A stretch of 64,000 nucleotides of DNA from Flavobacteriales bacterium UBA6057 (GTDB taxonomy: Bacteria > Bacteroidota > Bacteroidia > Flavobacteriales_G > Salibacteraceae): positions 383,247 to 447,246 of the forward strand of contig DIYJ01000014.1 of assembly GCA_002428995.1 (NCBI GenBank). The letters are read 5' to 3'. Of the stretch, positions 42,701-51,600 are shown piece by piece. The notes under the pieces are model-generated. The model ran no database searches. It worked only from the letters and a program-made list of their open reading frames with translations, and was not told the DNA's origin. The position numbers and the translations under genes were made by a program. How positions within the stretch are numbered: the stretch's first letter is position 1; every line of letters starts with the position of its first letter.

Positions 42701-45506
42701 GCGCACCAAGCCCTTCCACGAGTTCAACGGTGAATCATCCGTGCAGGTCATGCTGAAGCTGCTCAATGGCAGCTCCCCTGAATCACTTGCCATGCAACAG
42801 CAAGTAGAAGTCTGGCGAAAGAATCCATTCGTACCGTATGCGGTTGGACGCCTGCGCCACGTGGCTTTCATGAAAAGCGTGGTGATGAAATACCTCGACA
42901 TGCTCATTGCCTGGGGCGATCAGCTCTTTGAGCGCGACAGCATCGAATCCGTCAACGAAGCCACGCAAGTGTATTTGCTTGCCTACGAGATCCTCGGAAG
43001 GCGACCCGAAGAGATCGAGCGCGACACCAACATCACCCCGCTGAATTACAACCAGCTGGCCCCCGGATTGGACAGCTTCTCCAATGCCATGGTGCGGGTA
43101 GAAAATCTCATTCCGGTCACCTATGTTTCCAATCAGTTGTTGCGTGACCAGCATCGTGATGAAGTCTCTGTGACGCAAACGCAAAGTGACCCATATATCG
43201 TTTCCACGGTCGACCTGCTCTACTTCTGCGTGCCAAACAACAGCAAGCTCAACTCCTATTGGGACACCGTTGAAGACCGGCTCTTCAAGATCCGCAACTG
43301 CATGAACATCGAAGGCGTGGTACGCCAGTTACCTCTGTTCGAACCGCCCATCGATCCAGCCATGCTCGTTCGAGCTGCGGCTGCTGGCCTGAGTATTTCA
43401 GAAGCCTTGAGTGACATGAACGCGCCCATGCCGTTCTACAAGTACAATTCCTTGCATCAGAAAGCAGTGGAACTAACCAACGATGTCAAAAGCCTTGGTG
43501 GCGCCCTGCTCTCCGCGTTGGAGAAAAAGGATGCTGAGGTGATGGCACAGCTGCGAAATGACCTGGAGTTACGTGTTTTGGATGCCACAACAGTGATGAA
43601 GGAGCGAGCCATTGAAGAGGCCGCAGAAAACATCGAGTCGCTGAAAGAAACCAAGAAGATCACCCAGGAACGGGAGAAATTCTATTCATCGCGTGAATAC
43701 ATGATCGGTCGCGAGAAGACCCAGATCGATAAACTACAAAGCGCGAAGACGCAGCAAATTGTTGGTCAGGGAATCACCACTATTTCAGGGGTGTTGGCAC
43801 TGCTCCCTCAGTTTGACGGAGGAGTTTCCGGGGTCGGAGGATCGCCAACCATCAAAGCCATTTTTGGCGGTGAACAAACAAGCAAGGCCGTTGGTGTGGC
43901 TGGAGCCGCGATCAACGCACTGGCAGGGATTACCAGTCAGGAAGCCAGCATCACAGGCATTCAGGCCGGTCACGACAGGCGAATGGAAGATTGGCAATTC
44001 CAGGCCGCACAGGCCAAGGCGGAGTTGGCACAGATCGACAAGCAGATTCAAGCGGCCGAGATCCGCAAGGCCATGGCCGAATCAGATCTCGACATGCACA
44101 AGCAGCAGATCGAAAATAACAAGGAGATTAGCAGCTTCATGAAAGACAAGTACACCAACGATGAGCTCTACTCATGGATGGTGCGCGAGCTTTCTCGCAT
44201 CCACTTCGATGCCTACCGCATGGCCTATGACATGGCCAAGCGAGCAGAAAAAGCTTACCAGTATGAGCTTGGCTTTGACGACAACAGCTCCTACATCAGC
44301 TTCGGGCTGTGGGACAGCCTGCGCAAAGGCCTGCTGACCGGTGAAAAACTGCACCAGGACCTGAAGCGCATGAACATCGCTTATACCGATCGCAACAAGC
44401 GCGACATTGAATTGACCAAGAATGTATCCCTGGCCATGCTCAACCCCAATGCGTTGGAGCAGTTGCGCCTGACGGGAAAATGTGACTTTGACATTCCGGA
44501 AATGCTGTATGACCTCGACCATCCAGGTCACTACCGCAGAAGGATCAAAGCGATCACAGTCAGCGTTCCATGTGTCACCGGACCCTACACCGGGGTCACT
44601 GGCAAGCTCTCACTGCTTGGCAACCGCATCCGCACGGCTCAGCTCATAGGATCAGGAACCTACCAGTATACCGGCATCAACGATGATCGCTTTGTGCACA
44701 ACATCACCGGCATCCAAAGCATTGCTACCAGCCGTGGTCAAAACGACTCAGGCATGTTTGAGCTCAGCTTCAACGATGCGAGGTACCTGCCGTTTGAAGG
44801 AGCCGGAGCCATCAGCTCCTGGCGATTCGAACTGCCATTTGTACACGATGCGTCTGCGAACCCGGAACCTCGCTTGCGCCAGTTTGACTACAACACCATT
44901 TCAGACCTCATCCTGACGGTGCACTACACCTCACGCGATGCGGGATCCATCCTCAAGGCAGCGGCCGAGCAAAACGTGATCGATCATGTGAACGAATGGT
45001 TGGCCGAGGCTGCACAAACGGAAACTGGTCTTGACCGCGTGTTCAGCATGAAACACGAATTCCCAACGGAGTTCCACCAGTTCCTACACCCAGCAGTGTC
45101 TGGTGATGATCATGTGACAGACATCGAGATCACGAACAAGCACTTCCCGCATGCCCTCTCAGTGCTTACGAAGGAGACCGCCAAGGTGACCCTTGTGCTG
45201 AAGCTGAAGGAAGGGTTTGGCCCAATCGCCACGCATGACGATGCCTTTGCACTGGCACAAGTCGGAAGTTCATCCACATTCACGTCTTCTGCCACGGCAG
45301 CAGATCAGAACTATGCCGACCTGGCCACGGATGAATTCACCTCGACCAGCGCCACTGCGGTTGCCGGAACCTGGAGGCTCACACTGCCAAACGCCAAGCT
45401 TGGAACAAATCCAGGCCTGGACGGCACGGGAGTCATTGTCAGCAACGAGCTGGTTCCCGAAGCCATCGATGACATCATCCTTGTGATGAACTACAAAAAG
45501 GCTTAA
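33708..45506 (+). CDS. Tc toxin subunit A-like protein with collagen/tail-fibre N-terminal extension
   Basis: 3932-residue protein without signal peptide. Residues 1-100 form a small beta domain. Residues 105-645 contain four copies of a module of about 55 residues (SAYIYVAYG ... YNWSQIKG type). Collagen-like Gly-X-Y tracts lie at about 156-185, 241-270, 322-361 and 567-593. A module of about 200 residues is duplicated (about 365-565 and 650-850), each copy ending in a tail-fibre-like GGNEIIDSAGRW. An Ig/transthyretin-like domain lies near 892-990. From about 1000 onward it is TcA: FGSLDYCACKHCRSVYSAAA near 1433 (SpvA/VRP1 motif), the neuraminidase-like/ABC toxin N region around 2330, the helical linker, and the TcB-binding domain near 3530-3790. 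TcA subunits form a pentameric prepore and translocation channel. Usual length is about 2500, so the extra residues are the N-terminal receptor-binding-like part. It is followed by the TcB-TcC gene. Confidence 0.88.
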   Translation: MAKILLYGRLVNGDDPAKRLPNFTVTFREEDTDVGSDITLTNGDFNVSVDDNPEATYSIEVFDSGGESLGTFDGQRASDFSSEAERKELVVDAQPAGGSGTDGEDAYIYIAYGTSASGANFSLSPNTNTTHIGVYFGSTDIPNVNNAGNYTWTQIKGNKGDTGNAGSAGAPGAPGAPGTPGSNGDSAYIYVAYGIAETSADGSGFSLTPQAETTHLGIYFDTVDLDDPNNYADYNWSQIKGEKGDKGDTGNAGAPGAPGSQGAPGEPGESAYVSIGYSQNSNGDPVTLTPDSDTRFIGVYTGSEPIAEPTDQSLYVWTEIKGEKGDPGEDGAPGAPGADGTDGAPGPIGPEGPQGPEGPGVITGYAKNTLELVNTTSSGKWVRFARTSIGDPEFDGDEVSEVAPSNRKLRVSNLFSIIDRSGNSHQAVIFSAGANFGNNPVINVLSNTGSWSGGAAIKKLRILYRQSSYFPMYVDAFVQGHSGSYQANIQATLLSSTGNDWTLIDFDDTVYDALPDNKPTNLFALEIDLAVNDGINTTQFISSEKGIKVGGNEIIDSAGRWQGDPTGLTGPEGPAGTPGSDGADGSPGADGSSAFVYIAYAEGEDGSGFSLSPTSTSKYIQFLSTDTEIGNPGASDFTGIWLKFQGNDTGYVKNSVQTLTTGASGKWYRFARATETDFPLNPDGSVDQVPLESAERYQLDSFNAFALFGPQYSHQTVLFNAGIQFNRNPVLNVTGHSSYAQNWNHVKKLRLLSGTDPYHPSYLEVFVQSHRPDELSKLQAVLMGSTGGDWVLQDFVETTAVPSNMNVTEIDVTESTGFSSTRYLNSDMGITIGGTEIIDSTGKWTGDTTGLQGADGRGISSVELVDSTTLSIQYTDDTTQEIDLSFLNMATPETFKVTGIIADIAGLPLTNKVVRAYHQSTTTLTLLGTAPSTSASGEYEITFTNEDLATNDIDELHLIVKAFEQDDTELIASPLIVEARQTEIINLAVGEGEFKGLIDYNFTDAKLGATVTRENVDTYTSSSMISDLAKQTNTDPVEVNRYVQLKKLAADNNVSETQENLLYGLAKAGGYGSLRDMLTASPTELQAKLDTALANGHIDQATKPSDIQQFITDFRTLAAGKAISAEEGENEALNSFFTANNLSTDQKTAYVTKLLDHEGTPADFFTALRADDSFNDAEVDDLEAFSGIVGITGDATFAEGFKSAGYANPQAMVPLTQSEVLVVLNDATFTWDDRFEGATEEEKKTNYAARILDQIENEYPTPVFAGRLSRDPDIESANFDTFFSNETDFKLEEEAVSAYLESHADALEFVGDTEAQAAFQEDLEGMQRLFKVAPDNGRFESIKPLWQGDIRSATQILRMGETSFMDQFSDLLGDDTAEVVYHKSGAIAGSLTHLFSEFGGEFSALTPFVIENRQFAADEGIPGIPNLEELFGSLDYCACKHCRSVYSAAAYMVDLLHWLSEVQIDNVDHPMSAAVETTVTNLKLAIDARRPEIQQIVTSCENTNTPLPYVDLVNEVLENAISDAPFYNRQTTQKASFLKAHPEYIKPDVYNKLRQEVYPWTVPFDLFAAESYVYYKHLGIRPSELLAQFAPSSTAGDLASKTLEINPLEKAIIIGDSTEVDSLTGSTIGFIEYMGGVVENGDDETDLESDLQSNVKLLMTRSGLTFNELQAYYQSDFINPDGDWFISFDTDACDPNFATTNLSKEGMLRLMRFHKLRMHLDWSIEELDRAILTLPGSNLDDTKFARIVGIHELAMKYRLDVDDVCVWYGDMSNLSYSDEPSLFTSTFVNPSVNNPDESYFIVDPELDGSPADATHPLSQLFDQSETATNSYKVLNAQLLPLVMGGTRLSDADVNALDAVITTTQPGGGTLVIKDLSYLYRVSSFTRAMDITVEEYLRYIELFDIEPILPFGSAGTTPEPAETKKFIDMLEATRKLGMDAEALDYVVGDINNAVALDTTQWEAQLESARLALVTAKDNLHIVGADTRDTVVQYLNLFLNIEQPTLTTPWTQSDLEEVISILDGTRGDAEATMQTRLEDLFEDMLDTPEITTIVDVTVISGPSPYVDNTDLEKRYADAFLNNGVNVLEAAVQKIIWPVVREQVIIDSFAEFFEIPATICRDLVTSRLEYYDGSGLSGAFIVPFTDDAFLDASNWGTAPLTALTENGRNLHKNAWLLNAFRASYTNSTENDLNYLYGTNTSNTGLPDLKQLYGAQLSAVAAYRNLWKLGQEHVMYVSNGSLFQVMEAAYTNGGTNATVDLLQNLTGWREVAETIGADVLNISNFQSTAWFFDTKEVSIAHAASLVKPTLLKDWVQMHVNAQIAQGLSNACKSKHGEERWFSISSDLRDAIRVQQRDALADYLIYSSDAYNFSDRYSLYEYFLIDTEMEPCRMTSRIKQANSTIQLFVQRVIMNLEPAEYKLTPSHVEEWEWRKNYRVWEANRKVFLYPENWMEPELRDDKSDLFKDLEAALQQGDVTMEIAENAFLDYLEKLDEISDLYVCQAYYDLRDDNFYAFARTKSLPHVYYSRIWKDDAWWTHWERMDVDIEGDHLVPSMYNGRLMVFWPSIREQAEEEDAASLASTSNSYTPQNVRKKLIVNLNWSEFKHGKWSKRKRSKDELFIEKLASEPDFGPKNLFLKTDLGNTWEPGIAVHVHKSYGDKRKFMGGFHFDTLRKEPRVYQPNLTAGYGTWSYDDQFRFQATQQGALPIEVDYSTSGNLWDVIYNGNWLSFYWSRENHPLLRDWTSPATYKVVPQHIPIYRQHVHGNIPFFFYDRERTLFVRPVVGKEPIYEKAIAHGVSWTTAALDPGFIPDLAEESLETDFFNYRADTVFFSGNNSNQSVQGTTVLVNGTDPDSDNTPPIIGYNETYGYQFHSFDHKYVTLMIRQLNRFGLDGLLKPKRWRSNDDVDLDRQLVSEEYFVDDYDPTEYVITPYPKNDVDFTPGGGYSIYNWELFFHAPLMIACELTKNRKFSEAQKWFHYIFDPTVVESAEPTETGKKRYWRTKPFHEFNGESSVQVMLKLLNGSSPESLAMQQQVEVWRKNPFVPYAVGRLRHVAFMKSVVMKYLDMLIAWGDQLFERDSIESVNEATQVYLLAYEILGRRPEEIERDTNITPLNYNQLAPGLDSFSNAMVRVENLIPVTYVSNQLLRDQHRDEVSVTQTQSDPYIVSTVDLLYFCVPNNSKLNSYWDTVEDRLFKIRNCMNIEGVVRQLPLFEPPIDPAMLVRAAAAGLSISEALSDMNAPMPFYKYNSLHQKAVELTNDVKSLGGALLSALEKKDAEVMAQLRNDLELRVLDATTVMKERAIEEAAENIESLKETKKITQEREKFYSSREYMIGREKTQIDKLQSAKTQQIVGQGITTISGVLALLPQFDGGVSGVGGSPTIKAIFGGEQTSKAVGVAGAAINALAGITSQEASITGIQAGHDRRMEDWQFQAAQAKAELAQIDKQIQAAEIRKAMAESDLDMHKQQIENNKEISSFMKDKYTNDELYSWMVRELSRIHFDAYRMAYDMAKRAEKAYQYELGFDDNSSYISFGLWDSLRKGLLTGEKLHQDLKRMNIAYTDRNKRDIELTKNVSLAMLNPNALEQLRLTGKCDFDIPEMLYDLDHPGHYRRRIKAITVSVPCVTGPYTGVTGKLSLLGNRIRTAQLIGSGTYQYTGINDDRFVHNITGIQSIATSRGQNDSGMFELSFNDARYLPFEGAGAISSWRFELPFVHDASANPEPRLRQFDYNTISDLILTVHYTSRDAGSILKAAAEQNVIDHVNEWLAEAAQTETGLDRVFSMKHEFPTEFHQFLHPAVSGDDHVTDIEITNKHFPHALSVLTKETAKVTLVLKLKEGFGPIATHDDAFALAQVGSSSTFTSSATAADQNYADLATDEFTSTSATAVAGTWRLTLPNAKLGTNPGLDGTGVIVSNELVPEAIDDIILVMNYKKA

Positions 45507-45515
45507 CAGCCTTTC
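45498..45515 (+). terminator. Hairpin spanning the TcA stop codon (weak terminator candidate)
   Basis: AAAGGCT-TAAC-AGCCTTT, a 7-bp stem whose loop holds the stop codon, followed by CTATC rather than a T run. It could slow transcription or protect the 3' end; a true terminator is doubtful, since the TcB-TcC gene would be expected on the same transcript. Confidence 0.3.
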
Positions 45516-45522
45516 TATCACC

Positions 45523-45640
45523 CGCGCCCGGAGAGAAATCGAAGGGCGCGGACTTGGCTCGGAGCTCAAAGTTCATGGATCAAGCTTGCCTGCCGCACTT
45601 CGAGACGCTTCGCTCCTCAGTGTGACAGGCAGGGATCAAG
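45523..45640. repeat. Spacer with CGCGCCC hairpin and REP-like palindrome
   Basis: A 7-bp stem CGCGCCC/GGGCGCG (45523-45550) is followed by CCTGCC ... GGCAGG enclosing CTTCGAGACGCTTCGCTCC and TCAGTGTGAC. The second part belongs to the same TTCGAGAC/CTCAG-TGAC family as 13790-13850 and the tails of the dispersed repeats. It lies between TcA and TcB-TcC. Confidence 0.6.
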
Positions 45641-45695
45641 GCTCAAAGCTGAGAGCTCCTTAAAAATCATCCCTCACCCATTTTTTCGACTCATC

Positions 45696-48600
45696 GTGAA
45701 TCAAGATAATAGCAACGACAAAAAAGGACCGGGCGGTTCAAGCATCCCCGGACAGCAGCCCAATCCTTTTGGTGGCAATGCCCAAGGCAAAAACGTCCGC
45801 AACAACCTGTTTGGGCAAGAGCAAAAGAGCGATCAGGAAGGTGGCGATTCTGGTGAACAGAATCCAACACAAGGGCCTGTCGCCACACCTCCAGCCATTG
45901 AAATGCCAGAGATGCCGAAGATTGAGCTTCCCAAAGGTGGGGGCGCGATTCAAGGAATCGGGGAAAAATTCGAAACCAATCCAGCAACCGGCACCGGCAG
46001 TTTCTCCATTCCCATCGCCATGAGTCCCGGCCGCGCAGGTTTTGGCCCCGGCCTTGGATTGAGCTACAACAGCGGCAGTGGAAACTCGCCTTTTGGCATG
46101 GGCTGGGACATTGGCGTTCCGTCAATCTCCCGAAAAACCGGACGACAGTTGCCCGTTTATACCGAAGATGATGCCCGCCATCCGGTGGGCGGTCTTGGTG
46201 AGGAAAACGATCCGTTTGAAGAAGGCTTTGGAGACGTGTTCTTGATGTCAGGCGCGGAAGACTTGGTTCGTTCACTGAAAAAGGACGGTACAGACTGGAT
46301 CGCGGACACCTATACTACGGGCGACTATGAAGTACAACGCTATCGCCCGCGCACCGAAGGCCTCTTTGCTCGCATTGAAAAATGGACCCGCACCACCGAT
46401 GGCGATGTGCACTGGCGCAGCATCACGAAAGACAACATTCATACGGTGTATGGACAGGACAGTGCCGCCCGTGTAGTACATCCCGATGACAGCACCAAGG
46501 TGTTTCAGTGGATGATCGAACGCAGCTGGGACGATTCCGGCAACATCGTGGTCTATGAATACAAACAGGAAGACAACACGGGCGTGTCACATACAGTCTT
46601 GCACGAAGCACATCGCCTGCGCGACAACAACGCCTTCAACCGGCTTTACCTCAAGCGTGTGCTTTATGGCAATACCGAGATGTACAGCCCCGCTGAGCAT
46701 GATGATTTTTTTGATGGCACCATCGCCAATGAATGGCTCTTTCAACTGGTGATGGACTATGGCGAACACGATGAAACAAATCCACTGCCCACCGACACGG
46801 GCGATTGGTCCGTAAGGCAAGACCCGTTTTCAAGCTTCCGCTCTGGCTTTGAACTGCGTACCTATCGCTTGTGCAAGCGCATTTTGATGTTCCACGAGTT
46901 CGCGGAGCTCAACAGCGGCAGCGTTACGCTCGTGAAAAGCACCAACCTCGCCTTTGACGAAAATCCAGTAGCCACCCGACTCAACTCGGTGCAACACTGG
47001 AGCTACCAAGTCGGGGAAGATCCCGCACCCATGCCCGCGGTAGAAATGACCTACTCCACGGCCGAGGTCGACAACGTCCTGCGCAACTTCGATACGGAAG
47101 ACCTGGAGAACGTGCCGGCAGGCGTGGATGGAAACACGTATACCTGGAACGACCTCGACAGCGAAGGCATTGCCGGGATTCTGACCGATGCCGATGGCGC
47201 TTGGTTTTACAAGCGCAACCTGGGCGATGAACGCTACTATGAAAACACCGATTTCACAGGCACTTCAGAGCCCGAAATCAAGCTAGGTCCGCTCGAACGC
47301 GTGGCTTCCAAGCCCGCTGGTTCACAACCACAAATGCTCAGCGACATCGATGGAGACGGTCGCCAGGAAGTGGTGATGCGAACCCCGCAAATGCAGGGCT
47401 ACTTTGAACAGGATGCCGAAGGCGAATGGCTTCCTTTTACCGCCTTTCGCGAGTCGCCCAACATCGATTTCAACGATCCGTTCCTGCGCATGATCGACCT
47501 CAACGGCAGCGGTCAGGCAGACATCCTTCTGACTACCGATCATGTTTTTCGCTGGTATCCGGCCAAAGGCAAAAAAGGCTACGGTGAACCCTACAGCACG
47601 CCCCGCTTCTTTGACGATGCCAAGGGACCATCCCATGTGCATTCCATCACCCGACCATCCGCGCAAAAAGAAACCACCCCGAACGACACTGAAATTTATC
47701 TGGCCGACATGACCGGTGACGGCCTCACGGACATTGTGCGCATTGCCAACGGTTCCGTCAGCTTCTGGCCCAATGTGGGTTATGGCTACTTTGGAGCACG
47801 GGTAGACATGAGCTTTGCCCCTTCTTTTGACCATCCCGACTTGTTTGACCACGGCCGCCTGCGCCTGGCTGATGTGGACGGTTCGGGCACCACCGACCTC
47901 ATTTATTTCGGAACCGACACCGTGCGCTGGTGGAAAAACCAGAGCGGCAACAGCTTTTCCCTGGAAGCCACCATCGACCATTTTCCGCGCATTGACAACC
48001 TGAGCGGCATGCAGGTGATCGACCTGTTTGGAAAAGGAACCTCCTGCCTGGTGTGGAGCAGCCCGCTGCCCGGTGAGATTCCCTTTCGCGTGCGCTACAT
48101 CGAGTTGCAGCCCGAAAAACCCTACCTGCTCAAGGAAGTCGATAACAACATGGGTTCGCTCAGCCGCATGCACTACGCGCCCAGTACCAAGTTTTACCTC
48201 AAAGACCGCAGGGAAGGTCGCCCGTGGATCACCAAACTACCCTTCCCCGTGCAGGTGGTGGAGCGCTCCGAAGTCTTTGACCAGGTCACCCAGGCCCGCT
48301 TTGTGAGCCTCTATGCCTATCACCACGGCTACTACGACACGCATGAGCGCGAATTCCGCGGCTTTGGCATGGTCGAACAATGGGACACCGAACACTACGA
48401 TGGCTTTGCGCAAACCGGCCTCTTTGAGCCGGGCAGCAACACGCTGGACGAAGCGAGCCACATCCCGCCCATCTACACCAAATCCTGGTTTCACAACGGC
48501 TGGTATGAAGATGCCAACCGCATCACGAGTCATTACAAAAGCGAGTATTTCCAGGGCGATGATGACGATGCCTGGACACTTCCTGAAACCCAGATGCCTC

Positions 48601-51600
48601 CTGGACTTTCAGCTTCCCAGCAGCGCGAAGCCGTGCGTGCACTGCGTGGAAAATCACTGCGTGTGGAAGTGTATGGCGAAGACAACACGGCCGAATCTGA
48701 CAAGCCGTTCTCCGTCAGTTATTCCAACTACCATTTGCAGGTCATTCAGCCGCTGACAAGCACCGATGGCAGCCTTCGCAACCGGCACGGTGTGTTTTTA
48801 TGCACCGCCTCCGAAAGCCTTAGCTATTACTACGAGCGCAACACCGATGACCCGCGGATTGCCCACAGCTTGGTGCTGGATCGCGATGATTATGGCCATC
48901 CCACCAAAACATCCGCCATCGGCTATCCAAGACGCCCACAGACCGGAGTGACCTTTGATCCAGAGCAAACGGCCTTGCACGTCACCTATTCCGAGTCGCT
49001 GTTGGCACACGACATTTCAAGCAACACACGCTACCGCCTGGGTGTCCCCTACCAAACGAAACAATACGAGATTCACGGGCTTTCAGCCGGCACATTGACC
49101 GGTGGTGGACTTCCACCCTTCCGGCCAGACCCGCTTCTCACCACCATTGAAGGCCTCACCGGCACCAATGAAATTGATTTTGAAGTCACACCCGTAGGCC
49201 AAAAAAGGCGCCTGATTGGCATGGAGCGGGTCTATTTCTATGAAAATGACCTCAGCGCAGCCGCCAGCTTGGGAACCCTGGGCGATCGCGCACTGATGCA
49301 CCACACCGAAACACTGGCCCTAACCGAGGGACTGGTGGACGATGCCTACAACAGCGATGTCACGACCCCGCGCGTGGATACCAACCTGCTCACCACCGAG
49401 GGCGGATACATCCATGACAGCCAGGGTTATTGGATTCCATCTCCGGTCACCGAATACCTCTCAGACGGTTTTTACCTGCCTTCGCGCTTCACCGATCCGT
49501 TTGACAACCACACCGACATTGAATACGACCCTTACGAGCTGTTGCCCATCAAAACCACCGATGCGCTGCAAAACGTGACGAAGATCAATGTGGTCGATTA
49601 CCGCGTCATGGCTCCACAGCAGATCGAAAACCTGAACGGGAACCTCACCGAAGTCGCCTTTGACGTGCGGGGCATGGTGGTCGAATCCGTGATCCGCGGA
49701 AAAGCGGGTTCCAATGACGGGGACGTGTTGGGCGATCCCACCATGACCATGGATTACAAGCTATTTGAGTGGCAAGACTACGACCGCCCAAACTACGTGC
49801 ACACTAGTGCCCGCGAAGTGCATGGCGATGCCAATTCGCCCTGGCAGGAAAGCTATGAATACAGCGGTGGCCTTGGCCAAACCATTCTTGTGAAGGTGCA
49901 GGCGGAAGATGGCGATGCATACCTGCGCGATCCCAATACCGATGCGCTGCTACTCGACATTGATGGCAAGCCTCAAACAGGCAACGTAACCAACCGCTGG
50001 GTGGGCAATGGCCGCACGATCCTCAACAACAAGGGCTTGCCTGTGAAGGCCTATGAGCCCTACTTCAGCAGCACACATGCCTACGAAGACGAAGCAGAAA
50101 TCCGTGAATACGGAGTCACCCCCATTATGCATTACGACTCGATGGGGCGCAACATCAGCACGGAGCTGCCCGATGGCACCTATGTCAAAACCGAATTTGA
50201 CGTGTGGGAACAGCGCGATTACGATCAAAACGACACGGTGATTGGAACGCCATGGCATGATGCACGCAACAACTACGATCCAAATACCACCAATCTTCCG
50301 ACTGGAGCCACTCCAGATCAACGGGCCGGCTGGCTGGCCTCTTTCCATTACGACACACCCCGTGTCAATCATGTGGATTCATTAGGCAGGACATACCTAA
50401 GCCAGGATGATTATGGCTCGTATGATGGCACGGAAACCACCCATAAGCATGTAGACACCAAGGCCGTGCTCGACATCCAGGGCAACAAGCTTCGGGTGAT
50501 TGATGCCCGGAATTTCAATACCGACTTCACTCCTTCCCTGCTTGGAGGCGCGCTCTACACCACCAGTCCCGATGGTGGCTGGCGCAGAGGGCTTGTGAAC
50601 GTGATTGGCAACCCGATGCGTTCCTGGGACCAGCGGGGCTTTGAAATGCGCAGCACGTATGATGGCCTGAACCGACCAAAAGCCGTGTACATGACGGCTC
50701 CCTCAGCTTCGGAGAAATGCATCAGTTTCACGGTTTATGGCGATGATGCAGACATCACGAACCCGGAGAACGACAACGCGCGCGGACAAGTGATTCGCAC
50801 CTTTGATCAAAGCGGGGTCATGCAATCGAACTCCTTTGATTTTAAGGGCAACCCGCTGACATCCGACCGAAGGTTCGCAAAGATTTTTGATGACAACAAC
50901 ATCCTCATCGCGGGGGACATCGTAGACTGGACCGACCTTGTCGCACATGCAGCCGTGGTTGACATTGACAACGAAGCTGCGGGCAAGCTGGAATTGGAAA
51001 CGCATTCAGGCAACACGACCTATGATGCATTGAACCGCCCCACCCTGATGCACTTGCCGGACGAGACAAACGTGCGCCCGACTTACAACAAGGCGAACTT
51101 CCTTGAAAGCCTGGATGCGCAATTGCGTGGTAGTAGCACTTGGACGCCTTTTGTGACAAGCATCAGTTACGATGCAAAGGGCCAAAGGGAGCGCATCGAC
51201 TATGCCAACAGCACCTGGACGATCTACACGTACGATGACACCACGTTTCGGCTAACTCAGCTTGAAACGATCCGGGACATTGGAAATGGCGAAGAGCGGC
51301 TACAGGACCTGAACTACACCTTCGACCCCGTGGGCAACATCACCGAACTGCGGGACAATGCGCAGCAATCGGTCTTCTTTAACAATGGCCACGTAGAACC
51401 GCATGCCACATACGAGTACGATGCACTTTATCGCCTCACGCGCTGCGAAGGCCGCGAACATGCAGGCACCAATACACAAGGTGCTGGCGGCTACGAGCAA
51501 TTCCCCATCCGAGACATCCCACATGATTCCAACACGGCTGCGCTGCAGCGCTACACGCAGCAGTTCAGCTATGACAAGTTGGGAAACATCACGGAGTTGA

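Noticed and set aside
47322..48173. Antisense frame of 283 codons inside the TcB-TcC gene
   Set aside because: It lies wholly within clear FG-GAP/TcdB coding sequence; the composition is that of a shadow frame.
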